Source: Virgibacillus_N oceani_A (GTDB lineage Bacteria > Bacillota > Bacilli > Bacillales > Amphibacillaceae). From it: a DNA stretch of 64,000 nt. Location of the stretch: NCBI GenBank assembly GCA_041521345.1, contig JBGOHB010000012.1; one strand, given 5' to 3'. The translations under genes were made by a program, and so were the position numbers. Positions 32,746-40,641 of this stretch are shown here, in pieces (the first letter of the stretch is position 1; every line of letters starts with the position of its first letter). The notes under the pieces were generated by a model, which was not told where the DNA came from, made no database searches, and saw only the letters and a list, made by a program, of their open reading frames with translations.

Positions 32746-33456
32746 TTATCCCCCTAACTCACAATTTGTTTTTATTTCTTTTTCTGTATAGGGTAGCGTG
32801 TTTTTTAAAACATCCAGGTAATTCGCTTCTAGCTTTATAAGTTTTCCGTTATCTTTATATTTGAATTTGAAGAAGGTATACTCTTTGAATCTATCGTTAA
32901 TTTTTCGCACGACATTATATCTTGCAGAAACTCTTTTTTTAGATTCTTTTTCTACCATGTTTCCAAACTTATTCATCATAAAAGGAATTTTCTTTCCGTG
33001 GACCACAACATCATGCCATCTATGTTGTAAATTGCACCATTTTTCCACTTCCCAGTAGTCGTATATCTTTTCGCGGGAGAGATATTCTTCAACCATTCCT
33101 TCAAATGCTGATTTATTGATATTGAATCCAGCGTACACATAGCATTTTTGTAATTCCTCTAAAGTACCGCCACCAATGCTTATAAATTTTCCATGTTTCT
33201 CGTATGAACCGTGAGCGTACCAATGGTCTTTGATTTTTTCCGTACTACCATCTTTCATTTTCAATGTTAATTCTCTTCCAGCAAACGCTCCTTTGAAAGG
33301 TTGATACTTTAATAGTTCGCTGAAAATAATGTTTCCGTTATTATCTAAAGCAGAGCCAACGTAATTCATTCCGATTCTTTCAAATGTTATATCTGGCAAT
33401 CTGTCAAAAGCTGAAAAATAATGACCTTGATTTTTTATGAGTTTTAATATTTTCAT
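32746..33456 (-). CDS. Hypothetical phage protein (236 aa)
   Basis: 236 aa, basic, mixed alpha/beta. Contains GSYEKHGKFISIGGGTLEEL and WCNLQHRWHDVVVHGKKIPF. No motif I can name. In the early operon between two zinc-knuckle genes, overlapping the preceding stop by 3 bases. Function unknown. Confidence 0.68.
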   Translation of the reverse strand: MKILKLIKNQGHYFSAFDRLPDITFERIGMNYVGSALDNNGNIIFSELLKYQPFKGAFAGRELTLKMKDGSTEKIKDHWYAHGSYEKHGKFISIGGGTLEELQKCYVYAGFNINKSAFEGMVEEYLSREKIYDYWEVEKWCNLQHRWHDVVVHGKKIPFMMNKFGNMVEKESKKRVSARYNVVRKINDRFKEYTFFKFKYKDNGKLIKLEANYLDVLKNTLPYTEKEIKTNCELGG

Positions 33457-33614
33457 ACCGCTTCACCCTCCACTTCATCGATTGTAATTTGATTATCCGC
33501 AATTCCTATTTCCTGCTGCTCTTTCAGATATTTCTTATAGCAAACAGGACCAAATTCACGTTCAATACTTTTTGAGTCCTTTAGCTTTCTTCCGCACCTT
33601 GAACAAGTTTTCAT
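33453..33614 (-). CDS. DUF6011-like zinc-knuckle protein (53 aa)
   Basis: 53 aa: MKTCSRCGRKLKDSKSIERE followed by FGPVCYKKY. The CxxCGRxL...S..R.FGPVC pattern is that of DUF6011. Both ends overlap neighbours (ATGA with the helicase-loader stop at 33614; TATGA at 33453). Function unknown. Confidence 0.75.
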   Translation of the reverse strand: MKTCSRCGRKLKDSKSIEREFGPVCYKKYLKEQQEIGIADNQITIDEVEGEAV

Positions 33615-34402
33615 CAAAACCTCTCCTTTCTCCGATAACTTTCACCTTCCAACCTAATTCCGGTAGCCTTGTCCATCATCCGATCAATTATCCGTGGGCC
33701 ATTATTTCCGTATTTGGCTGTCAGTTCACTTTCTGAATAGTTGGTAGTACTGATTGTCGATCTATCCAGCCTCATATCAAATACTTTGTAAAGGACATCA
33801 GAAGCCCAGGTTTCATGGCCAAATTCATTTGCTTTCACGTACTCAGAGCCAATATCATCCAATACAAGCAAATCCAATGAATCTATCATTTTGAAAATCT
33901 GCTCTTCTGAAATGTTGGAATTCTGGCTGTATGTACTCTTGATGTGATCCAGTAGATCAGTAGCTTTGATGTATAAAGATTTATATCCGTTCTGCCGCAC
34001 CGCTTTTGCAATGGAATAAGCAAGATGACTTTTTCCCAAGCCTGGATCCCCGGAAAAAGCTAATGATTGGGTGCCGTCAAACTCTTGAACGAACTTAATG
34101 GCTGCCTGTTTTGCCTTCAGCTGTCTATCGTGATCGGGTTTATAAGAATTGACAGTGGCTTTTTTTAGATCGCTCGAGACCCTTTCAAAGCTCACGATGA
34201 AATTCAATTCTTTATCCCTTTGGAATTCCTCGACAGTAGGTAAATTCAATTTTTCTTTGAATTTCTGCTCTTCACATGGTTTGCAGGCTCCCATTACACC
34301 GCGTGGCGTTTCATATACTTTGTAAACCGTTCCGCATTGTTCGCATTGCTTTTCCCCAGCTTCCGGAAATGGCATTTTCATTACATCTTTAATTGGCTGC
34401 AT
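33614..34402 (-). CDS. DnaC/IstB-type helicase loader
   Basis: 262 aa. N-terminal zinc finger (CEQCGTVYKV...GACKPCEEQK), then an AAA+ core: Walker A SGDPGLGKSHLAYS, Walker B LLVLDDIGSE, sensor-like ISTTNYSESE, arginine finger region RIIDRMM. Loads the host replicative helicase at the phage origin; works with the replisome organizer encoded just upstream. Confidence 0.9.
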   Translation of the reverse strand: MQPIKDVMKMPFPEAGEKQCEQCGTVYKVYETPRGVMGACKPCEEQKFKEKLNLPTVEEFQRDKELNFIVSFERVSSDLKKATVNSYKPDHDRQLKAKQAAIKFVQEFDGTQSLAFSGDPGLGKSHLAYSIAKAVRQNGYKSLYIKATDLLDHIKSTYSQNSNISEEQIFKMIDSLDLLVLDDIGSEYVKANEFGHETWASDVLYKVFDMRLDRSTISTTNYSESELTAKYGNNGPRIIDRMMDKATGIRLEGESYRRKERF

Positions 34403-34411
34403 GTTTACCTC

Positions 34412-35233
34412 CTAGAATCTGTCTTTGCCTGGGTCGTAATTTTGCCCCATCGCTTTTTTTGGCTGCTTGCTCCTAATTAGAAAATTATTCAATGGATCGG
34501 CTTCATTTAAAAACTTTCTAACGTCTTTATCCCTCATAAAGTCCGCCAAAGGATATTTATGAGTAAACCAATGGACGTCACTTTTATAAACAACAGAATA
34601 ATTGTCAATAGCTTGCTTCAGCTCTTCAAAACTGTAATCTTTTAACCTGGCACTTATAGCTGTTTTCATTGGGCTAGTTAATTTTTGGTGTCTAATAATA
34701 TTTTTAGAAAGATAGTGATCGAAAAGATCACGAATGTATTTATTCTTTTTCTCTTTCTTATCTAATTCTTCTTCTAGTTCTAGTTCTAGTTCTGTTTCGT
34801 TACGTGACGTTACGGTAACGTTACTGCCTTGTTTTGGTTCTTCTAGTTTCTTGTTTTCTCTATATTTAGCCTGTCTAACGCGATTTTTCTCTCTCATTTC
34901 CGCTAGTTTGTCAATGCTTTGGTGTTTACTCCAGTTGGATATAGATATAAATAAATCCTCATCTATTTCGATCATCCCGAATGACCTAAAGGTCTCCAAC
35001 GCTAGCCTGACTGTACTTATAGGCCTGTTGAAAATAGTGGCTAACATTTCATCCGTATATGGAATATTTTCGCTTAAATAGATATATCCACTGGCGTTTG
35101 TTCTGCCTGCTTGCGCGAGAAGCTTGACCCAAATAATGAGAATGGTATCAGCTTCAGGCATCTGCTCAATTAGTCTTATTTTTTCGTCCTCAAACATCTG
35201 CGTACTAAGTTTTATCCACTTCACATCACTCAT
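34412..35233 (-). CDS. Phage replisome organizer (DnaD-like)
   Basis: 273 aa. N-terminal winged-helix phage_rep_org domain (VKWIKLSTQMFEDEKIRLIE, TIFNRPISTVRLALETFRSF), a basic/acidic linker (about 130-165), and a C-terminal DnaD-like helical part (LKDYSFEELKQAIDNYSVVY). It binds the origin and recruits the helicase loader. The linker DNA carries iteron-like repeats (34798-34824), so the origin may lie inside the gene. Confidence 0.87.
   Translation of the reverse strand: MSDVKWIKLSTQMFEDEKIRLIEQMPEADTILIIWVKLLAQAGRTNASGYIYLSENIPYTDEMLATIFNRPISTVRLALETFRSFGMIEIDEDLFISISNWSKHQSIDKLAEMREKNRVRQAKYRENKKLEEPKQGSNVTVTSRNETELELELEEELDKKEKKNKYIRDLFDHYLSKNIIRHQKLTSPMKTAISARLKDYSFEELKQAIDNYSVVYKSDVHWFTHKYPLADFMRDKDVRKFLNEADPLNNFLIRSKQPKKAMGQNYDPGKDRF
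34798..34824. other. Candidate replication origin iterons
   Basis: CGTTACG occurs at 34798-34804 and 34808-34814, inverted as GTAACG at 34815-34820, and CGTTAC again at 34819-34824; the centre is a 15-bp near palindrome ACGTTACGGTAACGT. TTCTAG repeats lie just left (34771-34792). Many phages carry the origin inside the initiator gene at the linker-coding region, as here. Confidence 0.4.
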
Positions 35234-35250
35234 TTTTGGATCACTGCTCC

Positions 35251-35814
35251 TTACTCTTCATCCAATAACTTTTCGTAGTAATCAACAAGTCCGACTGTTT
35301 TAGAAATAATCTTTTCCGCTTCTACTGCGCATTTTGATGGACTTTTCCATATTTCCGACCCAGTAAACCTGATTATGGTGTATCCTTCTTTCATTAGGTT
35401 CCTTTCCCTTGCCTTATCTCTCGCGGCCTGTTCTTTGGTTTTCTCATGAAAATTATGGCCATCACATTCGATTGCAAATAAATAATTTTTATTTTCCGTT
35501 TGACACTCAATCAGGAAATCAACTCTGTACTTCCTACCATTTGCCAAAACTTCTTTTTGCGGTATCACAAATAAATGTTTAAATTCTGCCAGAACCGTTA
35601 ATTCCTTGTATAAGTGTTCCTCCACATCAATCAAATGGACTGCAAGTAATTGTTCAATTGGCGTTTCACATTTAGCGACAAAAGATGCTATTGATGATTT
35701 CCTAAGCCGTAAACTTTTTTCAATTTCTTCCTTAACTGAATTCGGGAACCGTTTGAACGCTTGTAAGTTTTCTTCTACATACATTTCAAATTTGTCCGTA
35801 TAATCCCGTTTCAT
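35251..35814 (-). CDS. DUF559/VSR-like PD-(D/E)XK endonuclease-fold protein
   Basis: 187 aa. A helical N-terminus is followed by KYRVDFLIEC...YLFAIECDGHNFHEKTKEQA and LMKEGYTIIRFTGSEIWKSP. The Asp and ECDGH pattern plus the final strand match the DUF559/VSR-like restriction-endonuclease fold. In the early operon next to replication genes. Substrate unknown; may process DNA ends or nicks. Confidence 0.75.
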   Translation of the reverse strand: MKRDYTDKFEMYVEENLQAFKRFPNSVKEEIEKSLRLRKSSIASFVAKCETPIEQLLAVHLIDVEEHLYKELTVLAEFKHLFVIPQKEVLANGRKYRVDFLIECQTENKNYLFAIECDGHNFHEKTKEQAARDKARERNLMKEGYTIIRFTGSEIWKSPSKCAVEAEKIISKTVGLVDYYEKLLDEE

Positions 35815-35818
35815 TAAA

Positions 35819-35986
35819 TCACCTTCCTATCTCACAAATGGCAAACCGCCCTTTTACCTTTAAAACGGTATATCCTTTGTAACGCTGCATATACTGTAGG
35901 ATGCGCCCTTTTAATTCCTCTTTGTTTTTTGGTTGCTCCCAGATCCACTCCGGGAGCAATACTTTTGTTTGGTTATGCATTTTCAT
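35819..35986 (-). CDS. Hypothetical small phage protein (55 aa)
   Basis: 55 aa: MKMHNQTKVLLPEWIWEQPK, then a basic region ending VKGRFAICEIGR. ATG 35986 behind AAAGGAA; it overlaps the end of the 44-aa gene in another frame. Too small to classify. Confidence 0.55.
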   Translation of the reverse strand: MKMHNQTKVLLPEWIWEQPKNKEELKGRILQYMQRYKGYTVLKVKGRFAICEIGR

Positions 35987-36107
35987 ACATTTCCTTTAAC
36001 CGTTCTTTGTAACAAACCTCGCAGAATGTTTTGTTTTCAATGGTTAAAAAGACTTTCTCCTTGAATTCAAAGTGACCTTCACAACGTGCGCAATGTCCTC
36101 TATACAT
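35973..36107 (-). CDS. Small zinc-ribbon protein (44 aa)
   Basis: 44 aa: MYRGHCARCEGHFEFKEKVF then TFCEVCYKERLKEMYENA. Two CxxC pairs form a likely zinc ribbon. Its ATG overlaps the end of the RecE-like gene (36100). Function unknown; tight packing supports a real gene. Confidence 0.6.
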   Translation of the reverse strand: MYRGHCARCEGHFEFKEKVFLTIENKTFCEVCYKERLKEMYENA

Positions 36108-37068
36108 AAATCAATTCACCAACTTCAACCGGTGCATTTAGTTTCTTAGTAGATTTACAGTAGTCGCATTTCCCGCAAGCTACCGGATCTGCTTCACCGG
36201 ACCTTACTTCACTAATCCGTTCCAGTTTCATTTCTACATACTCAAATTCAAAATCGAATCGGCTTTCATCGAAATAAACGACTCCCTTATTTGGGATCGA
36301 TTCCTTGCTGACTGCCACAATATAAGGCGTATATGCTTCACCTGTATTTTCTTCGATGATTTTGCGATACATAGCCATCTGCAGCACGTAATCCCATTTC
36401 TCGATGAAAGACACCCAGCCGTCATACTTCTCACTCCAGGACCTTGCATGTATGTCTCTGGTAGTCTTTAAATCTGTAAATAACTTTCTTTCGTGATTGA
36501 TAGAATCAACTTTCATTTTCCAATCGATACCGAAAATGTTTGCCGTATAGATTTGTTCTTTTTCACCTTCCATTGCAAACATTGCAAAACTGTCATTCTT
36601 AAGCGCTTCGATCATCCTGTCTGCCTGCTCATAGTCCGCATACTTGCCGCCGCGCTTTTTAAAGATTGCGCTGTTATGCTTTTCCTGAAATTCTGCAAAT
36701 GCTTCTTCTGATTCAAATGCAGCATGTGTATAGTTTCCGACCATCATCGCAGCATTTGGAAAACTGGTATATTCGCCGTTAAGGTAGGCCATTGCATCAG
36801 TTTCACACTTATCAAATTTTTTAAATAGGGAGACAGACATATACTGCCTGTCCATCCCTAATGAATAATAGTTAGTGTGGTTCAGATTGTTCATTTCTTC
36901 TTGAGTGATAGCTGGATGATTTCGCCGCAACCGGCTGTATATCGTATTTGGATTAACGTTGTACACTTTGGATAATTCTTTTACAGTAAATTCTTCGTTG
37001 TTCAAATGGATGATTCTTTTTGTTTGCTGCCGCTTATTCGAAGGTGATTTCTTCTTGACTGCTTGCAT
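36100..37068 (-). CDS. RecE-like PD-(D/E)XK exonuclease with N-terminal HTH
   Basis: 322 aa. Residues 20-55 look like a small helix-turn-helix (FTVKELSKVYNVNPNTIYSR). The nuclease part follows: YTHAAFESEEAF, RKLFTDLKTTRDIHARSW (catalytic Asp and Lys), YVLQMAMYRKIIEE, and a final CGKCDYCK cluster. It would resect duplex DNA for the annealing protein encoded by the overlapping upstream gene (37034). Confidence 0.82.
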   Translation of the reverse strand: MQAVKKKSPSNKRQQTKRIIHLNNEEFTVKELSKVYNVNPNTIYSRLRRNHPAITQEEMNNLNHTNYYSLGMDRQYMSVSLFKKFDKCETDAMAYLNGEYTSFPNAAMMVGNYTHAAFESEEAFAEFQEKHNSAIFKKRGGKYADYEQADRMIEALKNDSFAMFAMEGEKEQIYTANIFGIDWKMKVDSINHERKLFTDLKTTRDIHARSWSEKYDGWVSFIEKWDYVLQMAMYRKIIEENTGEAYTPYIVAVSKESIPNKGVVYFDESRFDFEFEYVEMKLERISEVRSGEADPVACGKCDYCKSTKKLNAPVEVGELIYV

Positions 37069-37942
37069 CAGCCTTCACATCCTTTTTAGGCTCTTCCTTT
37101 GGCTTGTTTTCTTTCTTGGCGCCTTTGCTCTTGTCATCTTTAAAAGCATCTGTAAGCTTTGACTCTTGCTTTGTTTTTGCATCTTTACTGAACCAATCAT
37201 CCACTTTCGACATTCCGTCTTTGAGCGACTTGAATATTTTAATTAAGTCAGCATAATCACGTTCTGTGAAAGCAGAAACGTTATACCCTAAACGATCCTC
37301 TATTTGCTCTTGGGTAACTCTGTATTGCTCCTTATACGCATTCAATGCATTAGCGATACGGTCTTTTAACGGCTCTTTGTTATCCCCTTGTAAAGTACGG
37401 TTACATTCAGCGACAGCGTTGTCGATAATGTCTCCAGGGATGACTGCTAAAATGCAATTTCTCATTCTTCTCGCACCGTTATTTGCTACCAGCTCATAAA
37501 TATCACGCGGATCATCTAACTTTTTTAGTTGCCCTTTCGCCTTTCTTGTATGAGGCACTGTAAACACTTTTTCGCTTCTTGTGTTCGTCTCTAGATCCCA
37601 AGCGTATGCTAGCGCTACTGATTCGCCTGGTTTTTGTTCTAACTCTTTAATTCCGAATGAAATGTTACCCCAATTCTGCGCTACGACCTCAGCCAATCGG
37701 ATAGATGGACCTTCAACCTTTGTGCCGCCTCTTGGGTAGCTGTATACTGCTTCTTGTGCTAGCGTTGGTCTTTTACAAGCATCTAATATACGTTGCTCTG
37801 ACTGAAATACATTCCTGGGGAATTGCCGGGCCATGAATATTTGGCCCTTTACCTCTTCCATCTCACGGCTTGACTGTGATTGTGCAACTGTCCCACCTTG
37901 GTTTCCTTGATACTGATCTGATAAGTTATTCATATACTTCAT
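37034..37942 (-). CDS. Probable single-strand annealing recombinase
   Basis: 302 aa. Core VYSYPRGGTKVEGPSIRLAE, then VAQNWGNISFGIKEL, DPRDIYELVANNGARRMRNC and ILAVIPGDIIDNAV. I know this core from a phage recombination-protein family that accompanies RecE-like nucleases; the C-terminal 60 residues are a Lys-rich tail. It overlaps the nuclease gene by 35 bases, so the pair likely forms a RecE/RecT-like two-component recombination system. Exact SSAP family not certain. Confidence 0.75.
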   Translation of the reverse strand: MKYMNNLSDQYQGNQGGTVAQSQSSREMEEVKGQIFMARQFPRNVFQSEQRILDACKRPTLAQEAVYSYPRGGTKVEGPSIRLAEVVAQNWGNISFGIKELEQKPGESVALAYAWDLETNTRSEKVFTVPHTRKAKGQLKKLDDPRDIYELVANNGARRMRNCILAVIPGDIIDNAVAECNRTLQGDNKEPLKDRIANALNAYKEQYRVTQEQIEDRLGYNVSAFTERDYADLIKIFKSLKDGMSKVDDWFSKDAKTKQESKLTDAFKDDKSKGAKKENKPKEEPKKDVKADASSQEEITFE

Positions 37943-38150
37943 CCTCCAACTCTTTTAATTTTTCATATTCATCTGCATCAATCAGCACTTTATCCTTAAG
38001 TTCAACACTCATGCTGAATTCTCTGCTTGGGATTGCTTGCTCGATTTCGAAATCCTTCCATTGGGTATCATCATCCAAATCAAGTTCAACCTCGATTTTT
38101 GCATCCATCGGACAATCCAATAATTCTTCTATTAACTCTCTAACTGTCAT
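37926..38150 (-). CDS. Hypothetical small acidic phage protein (74 aa)
   Basis: 74 aa, very acidic: MTVRELIEELLDCPMDAKIE, VELDLDDDTQ. This start is typical of a common small phage protein type of unknown function. Strong GGAGG site. Overlaps the annealing protein gene by 17 bases. Confidence 0.68.
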   Translation of the reverse strand: MTVRELIEELLDCPMDAKIEVELDLDDDTQWKDFEIEQAIPSREFSMSVELKDKVLIDADEYEKLKELEDEVYE

Positions 38151-38164
38151 TACATTTCCTCCTA

Positions 38165-38256
38165 TTGCACCCCTATCTAAATGTGCTATAATAGGGGTAC
38201 TTGTTTTTTGAAAATAATTCTTTTTTGAGACCCTTTGCAGAGGGTCTTTTTATTTT
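38165..38256 (+). ncRNA. Candidate short plus-strand RNA with own promoter and terminator
   Basis: Promoter: TTGCAC (38165-38170), 16 bp, extended -10 TGCTATAAT (38184-38192). Predicted start near 38199. A terminator follows at 38228-38256: AGACCCT/AGGGTCT stem then TTTTATTTT. The product would be about 55 nt with no usable ORF, antisense to the early operon between the genes at 38150 and 38250. An inverted repeat ACCCCTAT/ATAGGGGT spans the promoter. Confidence 0.5.
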
Positions 38257-38471
38257 CCATCAAAATACTCGACCACTAATGGCGCATTTTGAATTTCTGC
38301 TATAACTTGATCGTTTTCGCCATAGACGTGATATACAAAGTGGATCGAATCCGGATACTCAATAGTGTTGTCGCTGATCTTTTTAACCCCGTCATATCCT
38401 ACCGCATATCCAATCGCGTACCCATCTACATCATGCATGTTAATGATTTTCACGGCTTTTATCTTCGCCAC
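38250..38471 (-). CDS. Hypothetical small phage protein (73 aa)
   Basis: 73 aa, beta-rich: KAVKIINMHDVDGYAIGYAV, IHFVYHVYGENDQVIAEIQN. Not recognised. The plus-strand terminator at 38228-38256 overlaps its last codons. Confidence 0.62.
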   Translation of the reverse strand: MAKIKAVKIINMHDVDGYAIGYAVGYDGVKKISDNTIEYPDSIHFVYHVYGENDQVIAEIQNAPLVVEYFDGK

Positions 38472-38486
38472 CCTTAACCACTCCCT

Positions 38487-38696
38487 TTATTGCGCTTCTC
38501 TAATTTCCACACCCAAGTTTTCATATAAAAATGCTTCCAAGTTTTCTTCAAGAACTGCTTCATCGCCAAAAATATAAATTTTATCTCCTTCCAAAATTTC
38601 TGTTCCAAGTGCATCAATGCCGCTGTGTTCCGGTTGTTCTAACATTTCATACGGATATCCTGTCCGCTCAATTTGGTCTATCATTGGATGATTCAC
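38487..38696 (-). CDS. YqaI-like phage protein
   Basis: 69 aa. NHPMIDQIERTGYP, then DALGTEILEGDKIYIFGDEA and LEENLEAFLYENLGVEI resemble YqaI of the skin element and related phage proteins. Function unknown; early operon. Confidence 0.68.
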   Translation of the reverse strand: MNHPMIDQIERTGYPYEMLEQPEHSGIDALGTEILEGDKIYIFGDEAVLEENLEAFLYENLGVEIREAQ

Positions 38697-38707
38697 TCCT
38701 CTTCCTC

Positions 38708-38800
38708 CTAACTATTGATCATTGCGTATAACAATAAAACCATGCTGCAGATAAACAAAACAATGTATGTGTACTTAGATTCAATAACCTTGTTGATCAT
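38708..38800 (-). CDS. Small membrane peptide (30 aa)
   Basis: 30 aa: MINKVIESKYTYIVLFICSM then VLLLYAMINS, one membrane helix. GAGGAAATT lies just upstream of ATG 38800, and the start overlaps the end of the upstream gene by 20 bases in another frame. Function unknown. Confidence 0.55.
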   Translation of the reverse strand: MINKVIESKYTYIVLFICSMVLLLYAMINS

Positions 38801-39068
38801 ATAATTTCCTCTTTACAATCTCGATGTGAACACCAGATGCATTCAGCCGGTTAACCATTTCATGCATCCGATCAATCTGTTGCTTTTCGCTGGTCATTTT
38901 CGACATTTCCTGTAACGATTTTAGGAGATCGATAGAATCTTGTTTTGCTGCTTCGATATCTCCTGTTTGAAGTTTTTCCAAAGTGCTGGTTAATAGATCT
39001 AAAATGCACCAATATTCTTGACTTGCTGTTTCGATATCCTTTGGAAGAAAATGCTTTTCAAAGTTCAT
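38781..39068 (-). CDS. Hypothetical helical phage protein (95 aa)
   Basis: 95 aa from ATG 39068 (GGGTGGAT upstream; a longer frame to 39092 is less likely). All helical, coiled-coil (ILDLLTSTLEKLQTGDIEAA). Not recognised. Overlaps the HTH gene end by four bases. Confidence 0.62.
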   Translation of the reverse strand: MNFEKHFLPKDIETASQEYWCILDLLTSTLEKLQTGDIEAAKQDSIDLLKSLQEMSKMTSEKQQIDRMHEMVNRLNASGVHIEIVKRKLYDQQGY

Positions 39069-39580
39069 ACAATCCACCCTTTCGCCTTCCATTCAGGAAC
39101 CCTTTTTCGCATGCACTCTTTAACTGTTACTGGATAAACCTGTTCAAGTCTGGATAAGAATGAATTTATTGTTGTCTGTACATCGAGCAATTCTTTAATC
39201 CCGACCTTGATTTCTGCCACTTCATCATCCGTTATAAAATCTGGATGTTTTGCAAGGCTAACGTTATTAAAATGCTCTACAGCTTCAGCTGCTTCACGTT
39301 TGAAAGTTTCTTCTAAGGCCAGCCTGTGCCACTCGATCGCTTTATTTGCAGTAGCGAGTGGTGTTATGTAGTCACCTGCTGTCTCTCTCGCAATCTCGAA
39401 GCCATATTGAGCGTCGTTGAATGCCGCCACACTTTGTCTGGCCATTTCTTTTGTCATGTTCCTCCTATCGTTTTCTAAATGAGATGCGAGTGGCTTGCTG
39501 ATATGAAGCTCAGAAGCCACATTCTCTTGGGTGTAGTCTTTTCTATCCCGTAATCCTTTCAAATGCTTTCCTGCTTTCAT
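39065..39580 (-). CDS. XRE-family HTH phage regulator
   Basis: 171 aa. N-terminal helix-turn-helix (RDRKDYTQENVASELHISKP, LASHLENDRR) and a long helical C-terminal domain (about 70-165). Early-operon regulator of the kind seen between excisionase and replication genes. A 10-bp inverted repeat at 39612-39637 upstream may be its operator. Confidence 0.78.
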   Translation of the reverse strand: MKAGKHLKGLRDRKDYTQENVASELHISKPLASHLENDRRNMTKEMARQSVAAFNDAQYGFEIARETAGDYITPLATANKAIEWHRLALEETFKREAAEAVEHFNNVSLAKHPDFITDDEVAEIKVGIKELLDVQTTINSFLSRLEQVYPVTVKECMRKRVPEWKAKGWIV

Positions 39581-39611
39581 TTTCCTTGTTCCTCCCTTAG
39601 CTTTTGTATAT

Positions 39612-39637
39612 ATTTGAGTAACCTTTATTACTCAAAT
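39612..39637. promoter_or_regulatory. Inverted repeat, candidate operator
   Basis: ATTTGAGTAA (39612-39621) and TTACTCAAAT (39628-39637) with a six-base spacer, 32 bases upstream of the HTH gene. No T-run on the minus strand, so a protein-binding site is more likely than a terminator. Confidence 0.45.
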
Positions 39638-39855
39638 TAGTAGTATGATAGAGACATAGATTGATCTTGCTCTTTTTCCTGGACGTTATTTTGCTCTTGT
39701 TCACGGATCCAGTTATCAATCGCTTCTTTTGAAAACATGATCCGGCGGCGCAGGCGAAAATGCGGTATTTCTTTCTGCCGGACCATGGTGTAAATTGTGT
39801 CAGTGCAAACACCCAGATATTCAGCAGCATCTTTTGTGGTGAATCGTTTTTGCAT
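39637..39855 (-). CDS. Excisionase-like HTH (MerR/HTH_17) protein
   Basis: 72 aa. RFTTKDAAEYLGVCTDTIYT then MVRQKEIPHFRLRRRIMFSK is the HTH_17/excisionase-family winged helix. May act as Xis with the integrase near attR, or as an early regulator. Confidence 0.8.
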   Translation of the reverse strand: MQKRFTTKDAAEYLGVCTDTIYTMVRQKEIPHFRLRRRIMFSKEAIDNWIREQEQNNVQEKEQDQSMSLSYY

Positions 39856-39856
39856 T

Positions 39857-40630
39857 CTATACCACTCCTTCGAATTTAAAGTCGTTTATATCGATCTTGA
39901 ATTCGATAGCCATTACTTTTACAACTTGGATATAGATTTCAATTAGGCGCTTTTCTTCAGAAATAACATCTAGTTTATTGATTTTTTGGATGTACGATTT
40001 AGACATACCTTGTGCAAGTGCTCTTTCTTTTCGATTGTTCAATCTGATATCGAGCTTGCAGCCAGCGCGTTTTTCAAATCGCTCATAACTTAGCTTGATA
40101 ACGCTGCGATATGGTTCAACACCGGTCCAGTTTTTGGCTATCTTTCGTAAGATGACTTTTACTTTTTCGCGCCATTCGTCACTGGTGAGAGTGACAATGT
40201 TGGAAATGTTATTGACCTGACCTTCTAACTGGTTCACGCGCCTATCTTGCTCAACTAATTGATTGATGGTCCCTTGCAATATTTCCAGTTGGTTTTTTGG
40301 TTGTTCGATTTGATAAGATCCAGTTTTTCTTATAGAAGGAATGACTTCTGATGTGATCCATTTTCTGAACCGTTTAGCTTCCGGTTTGCGACTATCCAGG
40401 ATGACATCATAAAGTCCGTCTTCATTAACAAAAACAGCCTGTTGTGTACGCCCAAGAGAATCTTTGATGGGGTGATTTGAAATCACGTCATCTTCTAATC
40501 TCCTTTTTACGCCAGCAACTTGGCCTAGATCTAAAATGTTACATAAGTCTTTGAGGAAAAATTCAGGTTCGCCGTTAATTTCAATAATAGTCAACTGCTG
40601 ATTGTTGAACATTTTTGTTAATTGATTCAT
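39857..40630 (-). CDS. Phage antirepressor (BRO-N plus ORF6C)
   Basis: 257 aa. BRO-N domain (residues 8-105: FFLKDLCNILDLGQVAGVKR, EAKRFRKWITSEVIPSIRKT), a coiled-coil linker, then ORF6C domain (150-250: SYERFEKRAGCKLDIRLNNR, INKLDVISEEKRLIEIYI). Antirepressors of this type counter the CI repressor to promote lytic growth. It follows the cro-like gene. Confidence 0.88.
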   Translation of the reverse strand: MNQLTKMFNNQQLTIIEINGEPEFFLKDLCNILDLGQVAGVKRRLEDDVISNHPIKDSLGRTQQAVFVNEDGLYDVILDSRKPEAKRFRKWITSEVIPSIRKTGSYQIEQPKNQLEILQGTINQLVEQDRRVNQLEGQVNNISNIVTLTSDEWREKVKVILRKIAKNWTGVEPYRSVIKLSYERFEKRAGCKLDIRLNNRKERALAQGMSKSYIQKINKLDVISEEKRLIEIYIQVVKVMAIEFKIDINDFKFEGVV

Positions 40631-40641
40631 TTACATACCTC

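Noticed and set aside
39597..39830. Minus-strand 77-codon ORF
   Set aside because: Out-of-frame shadow of the excisionase-like gene.
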